Shown here one piece after another: positions 1 to 6,588 of a DNA stretch of 7,223 nt. Location of the stretch: assembly GCA_003516285.1 (NCBI GenBank), contig DPCK01000096.1:1-7223 (forward strand), read 5' to 3'. Below the pieces are notes generated by a model. It saw only the letters and a list, made by a program, of their open reading frames with translations. It searched no databases and had not been told where the DNA came from. Both the position numbers and the translations under genes were made by a program. This DNA comes from Lutibacter sp. (GTDB taxonomy: Bacteria; Bacteroidota; Bacteroidia; Flavobacteriales; Flavobacteriaceae). The number at the start of each line of letters is the position of its first letter. Within the stretch, counting starts at the first letter, position 1.

Positions 1-1
1 G

Positions 2-298
2 AATATGTATAAAATAACAGTCGAAGGAAATATCATTATAAACGAGCAGGATCATTGTTCGATTACAATTACCGGAAATATATATCCTGTTTGCTATTAC
101 CCTCTTGCCTCACTCGAATTTGGAAGTTTTGAGGGAACCGGTGTAATAAATTTAGGAGCCAGAAAGCTTGCTGACCTGAATGGTAAAAAGTTTCGTGTAT
201 ATGGTAGTCCCTTCGATGGTGTTACTTTCTGGAGTGGGAATCATAATACCGGTGATTTTCATTTGAAAATAACAGATAATCTGGTGATTAATAATTGA
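2..298 (+). CDS. 3' end of an uncharacterised protein, paralogue of the downstream lipoprotein (5' truncated)
   Basis: The reading frame is open to the left edge of the window and ends at a TGA at 296-298, so only about the last 98 residues of a longer protein are present. The ATG at 5 is probably internal. It aligns with an internal methionine (residue 135) of the downstream 220-residue lipoprotein, and the similarity continues to the end of both proteins. Shared features are MYK near the start, the block D-H-C-S-I-T-I-T-G-N-I-Y-P, a glycine-rich stretch, a G-x-x-K-L/L-N-x-K-x-F-like region and a late TG-acidic pair. Across the core 39 bases (50-88 against 1004-1042), 33 are identical. I do not recognise the family. 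The alternating polar and hydrophobic residues with many glycines suggest an all-beta domain. By analogy the missing N-terminus should carry a lipoprotein signal, but this cannot be seen. Confidence 0.75.
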   Translation, partial: NMYKITVEGNIIINEQDHCSITITGNIYPVCYYPLASLEFGSFEGTGVINLGARKLADLNGKKFRVYGSPFDGVTFWSGNHNTGDFHLKITDNLVINN

Positions 299-556
299 CC
301 CTGTTCGTTAGGCTTAAAACAATTAAGGATCAATGAACCATCTCTAAAATAACAATTATGTTTTTAAGGCTATTTAGATGCAATTGAAATTCAACGTTTT
401 TATAACAAATAAATTTAAATACAATAATTTTTTTACCATATACTAATGTACTGGTGGATTAAGAACAGATAGTAAGAAGTCATAAAGAATTATTTCAGGA
501 GGGATCCGAAAATCCTGTAAAAAGAGTAGGAAATAAAAAATTAAAAACTAGAAATA

Positions 557-1219
557 ATGAAAAAAACAGTCTTTCAAATCACAGTATTGTCTTTGTTTTT
601 AATTATGGGTTGCTCAAAAGATGAGGCGATAACTAACGAACAAGAACCTTTCTCAATTGAAGAGAATAACCAACCAATAGTTAATGGAAATAAGCCGGGA
701 CTTGTAAATGCAAAGTTTGGTACAATAAGTTTTTTTAGTACCTCCATTAAAAATGGTGATTTTATTAAAGAATGGACACAAGAAGCTGTGAATCCATATC
801 CTAATATTAAATTAGACAGAAAATTACTTCGTAACGGAACATTTAAGGGAAATTTATCTGGGTTCGGAAAAATTAATTCGACTTTAAATTCTACTTACAC
901 ATTTATTTCTTGTGAACCAGCACTTATTGATTGTCCGCCAAATTGTGGAGAACCTATGATGTATAAACTTATAGCTGACGGAACAATTTATATAAGTACG
1001 AGGGATTATTGTTCAATTACCATTACAGGAAATCTTTATCCTTGGTATTACACGGATATACAGTTTGATGGCGGATTGTTTATAGGAACTGCCACAACTC
1101 ATTCAGGTTATGGTAAACTTAAAAATTTTAATAAAACTTTTTGGATTTGGAGAAAAGGTATGGACAGACGGGGTATTAATTTAACAACGGGAGAAATGAG
1201 CTTAGATATTATGGAATAG
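557..1219 (+). CDS. Putative surface-exposed lipoprotein of unknown function
   Basis: The product has 220 residues. Residues 1-18 form a signal peptide (MKK, a hydrophobic core, then L-I-M-G) ending in a lipobox with lipid-accepting Cys19. The next residues, S-K-D-E, resemble the lipoprotein export signal of Bacteroidota (a lysine or serine followed by acidic residues just after the cysteine), which directs lipoproteins to the outer face of the outer membrane. This supports the ATG at 557. Residues 20-50 look like a flexible linker. From about residue 52 the chain looks all-beta, with an S-G-F-G-K-I block near 101, cysteines 119, 126, 130 and 152, the block D-Y-C-S-I-T-I-T-G-N-L-Y-P at 150-162, and G-Y-G-K-L near 184. 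The domain after residue 135 is shared with the truncated gene upstream. I do not recognise the domain. A calycin-like or allene-oxide-cyclase-like barrel is possible, but only as a guess from the G-rich pattern. No purine-rich ribosome site lies just before the ATG, which is normal for this phylum. Confidence 0.85.
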   Translation: MKKTVFQITVLSLFLIMGCSKDEAITNEQEPFSIEENNQPIVNGNKPGLVNAKFGTISFFSTSIKNGDFIKEWTQEAVNPYPNIKLDRKLLRNGTFKGNLSGFGKINSTLNSTYTFISCEPALIDCPPNCGEPMMYKLIADGTIYISTRDYCSITITGNLYPWYYTDIQFDGGLFIGTATTHSGYGKLKNFNKTFWIWRKGMDRRGINLTTGEMSLDIME

Positions 1220-1267
1220 TTTATAATATTTAAAATTATTTCAAGTTAACAATTTACAATAAACTGT

Positions 1268-1324
1268 GTAAACCTAAAAAATATTGGGGTTCTTTGACAC
1301 TGAGATTTTTTGGTTTACTTTTTT
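1268..1324 (+). terminator. Rho-independent terminator after the lipoprotein gene
   Basis: GTAAACC at 1268-1274 pairs with GGTTTAC at 1312-1318. After a single bulged T at 1275, AAAAAAT at 1276-1282 pairs with ATTTTTT at 1305-1311. This gives 14 base pairs around a 22-nt loop. Six T residues follow directly at 1319-1324. The position, about 50 bp after the lipoprotein stop codon, fits termination of + strand transcription. On the opposite strand no T-run follows the stem, so it would be a poor terminator for the convergent receptor gene. Confidence 0.7.
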
Positions 1325-1434
1325 ATGGAATTCTGTCAAGATAATGTTTAGTCAAAATTTTCAATTCTCTATCTTTCTAAATGTTTAACCATTAAACGAT
1401 TTAACGCAAAAACAAATAAACAAATAAACAACTA

Positions 1435-3888
1435 TCAAAACTTCACATCCATTTTAATATTCAGTACACGTTGCGTCATATAATTTGGAATGCCATAAAA
1501 TTGTTTGGAATACACATCGCGTACCCAAGTATTTGTGATGGCATTTTGCACATCAAACATATTGAAGATTTCAAAACCTACAGACAATTCTTTAAATTCG
1601 CTTAGCCAGCCACTTTGATATTGGTTTTTGGCATCGGCAAAAACATAAGAAATTCCAATATCGGCTCTTTTGTAGGAATTTAACCGATTTTGATATTGGT
1701 ACGGATTTGAATAGGAAGGAGAACCACCGGGTACGCCGGTATTGAATACCAAATTTAAGTACATTTTAATGTTTGGAATGTTTGGCACATAATCCTGAAA
1801 TAACATTCCAAATTTAAAACGCTGGTCGGTGGGACGCGGAATATAACCTTGGTTGTTTTTATTTTCTTCCGTTTTTAAAAATCCGATGCTCACCCAGCTT
1901 TCCGTTCCTGGTACAAATTCTCCGTTCAATCTCAAATCGATGCCGGTGGCGTAAGCAATTGCATCGTTATCTGCGCTGTAACGCACTTTTACGTTATCAA
2001 CAGTATAAGTATTTACATCGGTTAAATGTTTGTAATAAACTTCAGAAATTAGTTTAAAAGGCCGCTCCCAAAGTTTGAAACTATAATCGTTGCCCAAAAT
2101 TACCTGCAACGATTTTTGCGCATCAACAGTCGGAATTACCATTCCTGTATAGTCTCTAAGTTCTTTGTAAAAAGGCGGTTGGTTGTACATTCCGCCCGAA
2201 ATTCTGAAAAGTATATCCTTTTCCCAGTCTGGTTTTATGGAAAACTGTCCGCGCAAACTGTAGCTTGTTTTGTTAACTTTTTCAGAAATTTGATCATTCA
2301 CGCTCCAATTATGGGAACGCAAACCAACATTGTACCAGATTTTATGATTGTTCCAGAAAGCATTTTTACTGTATTGCGCAAACCAAACCAACCGATTGAT
2401 GGCAACGTGATTGGTGGCGCGGTTGCTTTGAAAAGGAAGTAATTCTCCAGTAAATGGTTCATAAGGCTGATTGTTCGATATGAAATTTGGCGGACGAACG
2501 CTAAATCCCAAAGAATCGATCACTTCCCATTCATTTAAGCGGTCTTTTGTGTCTTCATTTTGATATTTTATGCCAAAATCTATTTGGTGGTTGTTCTTTT
2601 TGAAGGTGCCGTTTATTTCAATATTGTTAATTAATGCATCCAAATCGTTTCGGGCGTGACTTAATTGTGAGCCGATTCCTTCATAAAATGAAACATCCCC
2701 AAAATTGTCTGAACCAAAATCGCTGTTCACTTCCCCCAAATTATAACTGGCCAAAACATCATAATATTCTTCTTCAATGGTGTGGTAGCTAGAAGTTGTT
2801 ACATTGATATTTAAATTTTCATTTACTGCATAACTTCCTTTTAAAGCGCCAAATACCGTTTTGAATTTATCTTTCTCTTGGCCTTCATAATAAACAATCA
2901 ATTCTTGCGGATTTGTAATGGTTCCAAATTTTGTCCTTCTTGATTTTGGTGTAAAATTGTAATTGTTGAGCGAAAAATTGCCCAGAAAATCGATTTTTAA
3001 TTTGGGATTTACCGAATAAGACAAATATGTTTGCGCATCCGTAAAATTTGGATTTGAAGTTGTTTCAACATCTTTACTGTTAATAAACAAGCTGTTATCT
3101 CGATATCTGACACCCACCAAAGCGCTTAATTTGTTTTGAAACATAACGCCTTCCACCGTGGCGCTTCCGCCCAACAAACTTGCATTGATGGTGGTTGCCA
3201 ATGCTGTTAGCGTTCTGTAAGTAATGTCTAAAACTGAGGAAAGTTTGTCACCGTATTTTGCCTGAAAACCACCTGCCGAGAAATTGACGTTTTGCACCAT
3301 CGCACTATTCACAAAACTCAAACCTTCCTGTTGTCCGGAACGCACTAAAAATGGACGATAAACCTCGATGCCGTTAACATACACCAAATTCTCATCAAAA
3401 TTTCCGCCTCGCACATTGTATTGTGTGCTTAATTCGTTGTTGTTATTGACTCCGGGCAACGTCATTAAGATATTTTCAACGCCTTGATTTGCACCCGGAA
3501 TTTTTGCAATATCGGTCGGATTTACTTTAATAAAACCTTTGGCGTCTTTTTTTACATCTTTGACAATGACTTCATTGATGACTTCCGTTTTAGGTTCTAA
3601 AATGGGTGAAAATTGCAGTACTTTATTTTTTGGCAGATTTACAATTTTAACTAAAGTGGTGAAAGAAAGATGGCTAAATATTAAGGCAGTTTCTGTATTT
3701 GCAGGTATTTTTAATACATATTCCCCATTTTCATCAGAAGTGGTTCCGGTACTTAAAAAGGTAATTGCAACGCCTTCAATCGGTGTTTTATAAGTGGTTT
3801 TTACAACACCTTTAACAGTTGCCGTTTGGGCTGTTGTTAGTGTTATCGCCAATAAAAAACAAAAAGTTAGCGTTGCTGTTTTTAGCAT
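1435..3888 (-). CDS. TonB-dependent outer-membrane receptor with carboxypeptidase-regulatory-like domain
   Basis: The product has 817 residues. It is an outer-membrane, TonB-energised transporter or receptor. A Sec signal peptide covers residues 1-20, with cleavage likely at T-T-A before Q21. Residues 23 to about 100 form a CarboxypepD_reg-like beta-sandwich (V-K-G-V-V, then S-D-E-N-G-E-Y), which is common on receptors of this phylum. The plug follows at about 105-225, with N-E-V-I-V, the L-P-G-V motif, Q-Y-N-V-R-G-G-N-F-D-E-N near 157 and G-G-F-Q-A-K-Y-G-D-K-L-S-S near 206. The remainder is a beta-barrel of the usual size and ends in phenylalanine, the normal terminal signal for outer-membrane insertion. 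It is shorter than SusC proteins and no SusD-like gene is adjacent, so a glycan-uptake SusCD pair is unlikely. The substrate cannot be read from the sequence. The start codon lies 6 bp after the stop of the upstream M23 peptidase gene, so the two are probably co-transcribed. Confidence 0.93.
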   Translation of the reverse strand: MLKTATLTFCFLLAITLTTAQTATVKGVVKTTYKTPIEGVAITFLSTGTTSDENGEYVLKIPANTETALIFSHLSFTTLVKIVNLPKNKVLQFSPILEPKTEVINEVIVKDVKKDAKGFIKVNPTDIAKIPGANQGVENILMTLPGVNNNNELSTQYNVRGGNFDENLVYVNGIEVYRPFLVRSGQQEGLSFVNSAMVQNVNFSAGGFQAKYGDKLSSVLDITYRTLTALATTINASLLGGSATVEGVMFQNKLSALVGVRYRDNSLFINSKDVETTSNPNFTDAQTYLSYSVNPKLKIDFLGNFSLNNYNFTPKSRRTKFGTITNPQELIVYYEGQEKDKFKTVFGALKGSYAVNENLNINVTTSSYHTIEEEYYDVLASYNLGEVNSDFGSDNFGDVSFYEGIGSQLSHARNDLDALINNIEINGTFKKNNHQIDFGIKYQNEDTKDRLNEWEVIDSLGFSVRPPNFISNNQPYEPFTGELLPFQSNRATNHVAINRLVWFAQYSKNAFWNNHKIWYNVGLRSHNWSVNDQISEKVNKTSYSLRGQFSIKPDWEKDILFRISGGMYNQPPFYKELRDYTGMVIPTVDAQKSLQVILGNDYSFKLWERPFKLISEVYYKHLTDVNTYTVDNVKVRYSADNDAIAYATGIDLRLNGEFVPGTESWVSIGFLKTEENKNNQGYIPRPTDQRFKFGMLFQDYVPNIPNIKMYLNLVFNTGVPGGSPSYSNPYQYQNRLNSYKRADIGISYVFADAKNQYQSGWLSEFKELSVGFEIFNMFDVQNAITNTWVRDVYSKQFYGIPNYMTQRVLNIKMDVKF

Positions 3889-3894
3889 TTAATT

Positions 3895-5607
3895 TTATAT
3901 TTTTCTGAAGAAAGTTGCGTTCAGCGTATTTGTATTGCCAACATTGTCGGTTACCGTTACTTTTAATTCGTGTTTTGAATCGGTAAAAACCAGATCTTTA
4001 AAATCATACGTTAAAACGCCCGTAGTTACATCATATTCCATTAAAATCCATTGTCCGTTAATTTCAGCCCTGTAAGAATTAATGCCCGATTTATAATCGA
4101 AAATCTTAACTTTTAGCGTTTCGTGATTCGTAATCCATTGGTCTTTTTTAAAATTATGCAACTGAATATTTGGCGCATCTTTGTCCGACAGCAATGTAAA
4201 TTTTCCCAATTTTTTTGTTGAAGCATAAAAAATGGAATCTTTTTTCACCGTTGATTCATAGCTTTTATTTCCTTTTTTATTGATGGAAGCGATATACATT
4301 TGTTTTTTTTCTTCTTCAGAATATTTTGAAACATCAAAAGTAATGGTATAATTATAATGAATTGGAACATTTGGGGAATGTACTTTGACAACAGAATCTA
4401 CCACATCAAAATCCAGCCATAAATCTGAATAAAAAGTATTTTTGGGAAATGCAACCGTGACGCCATTTTTACTGAATTGATTAAATTGGGTGTAATTAAT
4501 TTTATATGGAGTTACAGTTTCGGTTTTTCTGACTAAAATAGTATCGTTTTTTCCAACAATGGGCACGGTTAATTTTTGTGTATTGCCGCTAAAATCTTTT
4601 GCAATAATTTCCACATTATAAGATTTTTTGTCTTCAATGCTTAAATATCCATTATTAACGGAAGCTGCGTACATATTTAATTTATTTGATGGCTCTATAA
4701 AACACTTCTGAATTCTTTGGCCCATTTTATCAAGCCTTTCATAATCAACCAATAAATTAATGTATTTGTCTTCAGAAAAGGCTAAAACACTGGCCTTAAA
4801 TTCGTGAAATTTTTCACCATTTACAGAAAGTTCCAAACTGTATAATCCATTTTGATTGATGGCATTATCCAATTGATCATAAGCATTTACGCCAAAACCA
4901 ATTTTTCCGAAGGCATTAATTTTGTCGGCTTGTAAATCCCCATTATTTAATTTTTTGAAGGTGAGTTGTAACGGAATATTAACCTGGTTAATTTGAGAAT
5001 CATCACTTAAAGAATAACCAACCAAGGTATTGATTGTCGGTCGTTTAGAGTCGTTTATTTGAATGCCAAAAAGGAATGGATTTATTGTTTTTTCTGTTGA
5101 AGAATCTCTAATTTCAAAATGCAAATGAGGTCCCATAAATCCGCCCGTGCTGCCGCTTAATGCAATAATTTCGCCTTTTTTGATGGGCAATTCCGAAGCA
5201 GAAGGATACGCCTGAATTTCAAAACTTTCATTTTTATATTGTTGTTTTCTAATATAAGCTTCAATGCGGTCACTAAACTTTTGTAAATGTCCGTAAACAG
5301 TTGTGTAACCATTGGAATGCGTAATATAAAGTGCTTTTCCATAACCCCAATGAGCAATTCTAATTCGAGAAATATAACCATCTGCCGAGGCCAATACATT
5401 TAATCCTTCTCTTTGTTGCGTTTTAATATCGAGCCCTGCATGAAAATGATTGGGACGCAATTCGCCAAAAGTCCCCGATAATATCAAAGGAATATCAAGC
5501 GGACTGCCAAAATAATTTGTTGGATAGGTATTTTGCATAGTAACAGTCGCCTGCCCATATGCAAGTATGTTGGAACAGAGAATAAAAATCGCTATTAGTT
5601 TTTTCAC
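3895..5607 (-). CDS. M23 family zinc metallopeptidase (LytM-like), exported
   Basis: The product has 570 residues. M23 peptidases are zinc endopeptidases that cut peptide cross-links in peptidoglycan. An N-terminal signal peptide covers about residues 1-18. Cys11 is preceded by leucine, so it is not a good lipobox. The catalytic domain lies at about 40-180 and keeps every expected active-site residue: H56-A-G-L-D60 (the HxxxD zinc ligands), Y-G-H107-L (catalytic histidine) and H161-L-H163 (second HxH, zinc ligand). The protein should therefore be active. A stretch at about 111-140, between Y-G-H-L and the K-K-G-E-I-I-A-L-S-G-S-T-G strand, is longer than in minimal LytM domains. The remaining 390 residues are beta-rich, with repeated Ig-like patterns ending in V-T-V-T-D-N-V-G-N-T, probably a binding or positioning region. 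It is the first gene of a two-gene unit with the TonB-dependent receptor. A role in cell-wall remodelling of the periplasm is inferred from the family. Confidence 0.92.
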   Translation of the reverse strand: MKKLIAIFILCSNILAYGQATVTMQNTYPTNYFGSPLDIPLILSGTFGELRPNHFHAGLDIKTQQREGLNVLASADGYISRIRIAHWGYGKALYITHSNGYTTVYGHLQKFSDRIEAYIRKQQYKNESFEIQAYPSASELPIKKGEIIALSGSTGGFMGPHLHFEIRDSSTEKTINPFLFGIQINDSKRPTINTLVGYSLSDDSQINQVNIPLQLTFKKLNNGDLQADKINAFGKIGFGVNAYDQLDNAINQNGLYSLELSVNGEKFHEFKASVLAFSEDKYINLLVDYERLDKMGQRIQKCFIEPSNKLNMYAASVNNGYLSIEDKKSYNVEIIAKDFSGNTQKLTVPIVGKNDTILVRKTETVTPYKINYTQFNQFSKNGVTVAFPKNTFYSDLWLDFDVVDSVVKVHSPNVPIHYNYTITFDVSKYSEEEKKQMYIASINKKGNKSYESTVKKDSIFYASTKKLGKFTLLSDKDAPNIQLHNFKKDQWITNHETLKVKIFDYKSGINSYRAEINGQWILMEYDVTTGVLTYDFKDLVFTDSKHELKVTVTDNVGNTNTLNATFFRKI

Positions 5608-5623
5608 AAATATTATTATTTAA

Positions 5624-5686
5624 TTTGTGCTAAAATACTAAATTATATTTTTTATAAAGTTTAAATTATTAATCATTTAGCACAAA
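5624..5686. repeat. 11-bp perfect inverted repeat in the divergent promoter region
   Basis: TTTGTGCTAAA at 5624-5634 and its exact reverse complement TTTAGCACAAA at 5676-5686 are separated by 41 bp of very AT-rich DNA. The right arm overlaps the candidate -7 element of the minus-strand promoter. The pair could be two facing operator half-sites, or a stem in the leader of the M23 peptidase mRNA. The sequence alone does not decide between these. Confidence 0.6.
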
Positions 5687-5713
5687 AGGATTAAAGTTTT
5701 TTATAAAATACAA
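5683..5713 (-). promoter_or_regulatory. Candidate promoter for the M23 peptidase - TonB receptor operon
   Basis: On the minus strand a TTG (5713-5711) is followed after exactly 20 bp by TCCTTTTG (5690-5683). The Bacteroidota consensus is TTG, about 19-21 bp, TAnnTTTG, so the only departure is C in place of the conserved A. It would place transcription start near 5677 and give a leader of about 70 nt before the ATG at 5607. The mismatch makes this a moderate call, and no better match was found in the spacer. Confidence 0.35.
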
Positions 5714-5722
5714 AAAAAACAG

Positions 5723-5753
5723 TTGTAATATTGCGTTACTAACACTAACTTTG
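5723..5753 (+). promoter_or_regulatory. Bacteroidota-type promoter for the zapB-like - zapA operon
   Basis: TTG at 5723-5725, a 20-bp spacer, then TAACTTTG at 5746-5753, which is a full match to the -7 consensus TAnnTTTG used by the primary sigma factor of this phylum. Transcription would start near 5758-5760, giving a short leader of about 25 nt before the ATG at 5783. The orientation is divergent to the M23 peptidase operon. Confidence 0.75.
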
Positions 5754-5782
5754 TATTTATAGTTTATATTCCTAAAGCAAAT

Positions 5783-6073
5783 ATGAGTTCTATAATACAA
5801 GTAGTTAATTTAGTCGAAGATAAACTCAAAAAACTTTTAGAAAATTATCATTTTTTGAAGGAAGAAAATGAGTTTTTATTCAATAAAATAGCGTTATTGG
5901 AGAATGAGTTGGCAGAAGGAAAGCAAATTTTTAATGAAATTGAAAAGAAATACCAAACATTAAAAATTGCAAAAACTTTAGAAGGCAGTAAAGAAGACAG
6001 AAGGGAAACGAAACTTAAAATAAATGCATTAATTCGTGAAATTGACACTTGTATTGTTCAATTAAGTGAATAA
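5783..6073 (+). CDS. Small coiled-coil protein upstream of zapA, ZapB-like
   Basis: The product has 96 residues with no signal peptide or membrane segment, so it is cytoplasmic. Residues about 5-75 show heptad-like spacing of Leu, Ile and Val among Lys and Glu, indicating a long alpha-helical coiled coil. The C-terminus (about 76-95: T-K-L-K-I-N-A-L-I-R-E-I-D, then C-I-V-Q-L) looks like a separate short conserved helix, which I remember as typical of flavobacterial proteins found in this position. The small size, all-helical nature and position directly before zapA (10 bp from its stop codon to the ATG of zapA) suggest a ZapA partner. In Proteobacteria that partner is ZapB, a coiled coil that cross-links Z-ring components. 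Homology to ZapB itself is not shown here, since coiled coils resemble each other by composition. The function is therefore inferred from context. Confidence 0.8.
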   Translation: MSSIIQVVNLVEDKLKKLLENYHFLKEENEFLFNKIALLENELAEGKQIFNEIEKKYQTLKIAKTLEGSKEDRRETKLKINALIREIDTCIVQLSE

Positions 6074-6083
6074 GATCTTTAAA

Positions 6084-6380
6084 ATGGCAGAATCTTTAAA
6101 AATAAAAGTAACTATCGCCGGCAGAGTATATCCGATCAACGTGAAAAACGAGAATGAAGAGGAGGGTATGCGAAAAGCGGCAAAACATATCAACGACTTA
6201 GTTACCAAGTTTGAAAAGAATTATGCGGTAAGCGATAAACAAGATGTTTTGGCAATGTGTGCCTTGCAATTTGCTTCACTTATCGAAATTAATGCCATTA
6301 ATAAAGATCAGGATATGACGGAAGTGACAGAAAAAATTAATAAATTGGGTGCGTTAATTGATACGCATTTAGAAAAATAA
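6084..6380 (+). CDS. zapA: Cell division protein ZapA
   Basis: The product has 98 residues, the usual length for ZapA, a small cytoplasmic protein that binds and bundles FtsZ filaments at the division site. The N-terminal part (I-K-V-T-I-A-G-R-V-Y-P-I, then E-E-G-M-R-K-A-A-K-H-I-N) has the beta-hairpin and first-helix pattern of the ZapA globular head. It is followed by Q-D-V-L-A-M-C-A-L-Q-F-A-S, a strongly kept block in flavobacterial ZapA, and a C-terminal helix for the dimeric or tetrameric coiled coil. I chose the ATG at 6084. An in-frame GTG at 6066 would add six residues and overlap the end of the upstream gene, and related proteins begin with M-A-x-x-L-K-I-K. The gene sits between the ZapB-like gene and the 6S RNA gene and is probably transcribed from the promoter at 5723-5753. 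Confidence 0.93.
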   Translation: MAESLKIKVTIAGRVYPINVKNENEEEGMRKAAKHINDLVTKFEKNYAVSDKQDVLAMCALQFASLIEINAINKDQDMTEVTEKINKLGALIDTHLEK

Positions 6381-6413
6381 GTTCTTTAAAATAAATTAAA
6401 TAATAATAATACT

Positions 6414-6571
6414 GCCTACATTAGTTATTGTTTGTTAAACTCAACATTATACCTTTATAAAGGATAAGTCTCAATTGTAAAAGCACGCCGTTTTAACGGA
6501 TCCTTGACCAGTTAGTTAGTCCTAAACTTGTTTAAAGGAGTTTACAGAACCTCTCTAATGTAGGCTTTTTT
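6414..6571 (+). ncRNA. ssrS: 6S RNA, flavobacterial type
   Basis: This non-coding stretch of about 158 nt is closed by a perfect 11-bp long-range stem: GCCTACATTAG at 6414-6424 pairs with CTAATGTAGGC at 6555-6565, followed by six T residues at 6566-6571. A second stem lies inside it, TAAACTC (6436-6442) with GAGTTTA (6538-6544). The middle holds small hairpins such as CCTTTATAAAGG and CCGTTTTAACGG. A long rod with closing stem, open internal region and terminal hairpins is the 6S architecture. 6S RNA imitates an open promoter and sequesters the housekeeping RNA polymerase holoenzyme in stationary phase. The location after zapA matches the 6S gene in Proteobacteria, and flavobacterial 6S (6S-Flavo) is known from comparative genomics. 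The ends are estimated from the stem. I could not find a consensus promoter just upstream, so it may be processed from the zapA transcript or use a divergent promoter. Identification rests on structure and synteny, not on a covariance search. Confidence 0.8.
6555..6571 (+). terminator. Probable 3' end and termination signal of the 6S RNA
   Basis: The 3' arm of the closing stem is followed at once by TTTTTT. The stem is long-range, so termination could instead rely on a weaker local hairpin (GGAG at 6537-6540 with CTCT at 6551-6554), or the end may be made by processing. Some readthrough is likely, because rny begins 17 bp further on. Confidence 0.45.
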
Positions 6572-6588
6572 ATACCTAAAACTGAAAT

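Noticed and set aside
346..365. AT-only hairpin with T-run after the truncated left gene (AACA-ATTA-TGTT inside A and T runs)
   Set aside because: The stem has only one G-C pair beside A-T pairs and a bulge. In DNA this AT-rich such pairings arise often by chance, so I do not call it a terminator.
496..503. AGGAGG-like Shine-Dalgarno sequence in the spacer before the lipoprotein gene
   Set aside because: It is more than 50 bp from the ATG, has no start codon at proper distance, and Bacteroidota rarely depend on such sites.
2116..2442. Open frame of 108 codons antisense to the receptor gene
   Set aside because: It lies wholly within a well-supported gene on the other strand and its translation shows no domain or signal pattern.
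3539..3793. Open frame of 84 codons antisense to the receptor N-terminus
   Set aside because: Same reason: a shadow of the regulatory-like and plug domain coding sequence.
6066..6083. GTG start for zapA giving six extra residues
   Set aside because: It overlaps the end of the upstream gene, and the ATG at 6084 gives the usual ZapA N-terminus and length.
6523..6530. TAAACTTG inside the 6S RNA as a possible -7 element for rny
   Set aside because: It has a mismatch in the TTTG part and the nearest upstream TTG is only 16 bp away, outside the usual spacing.
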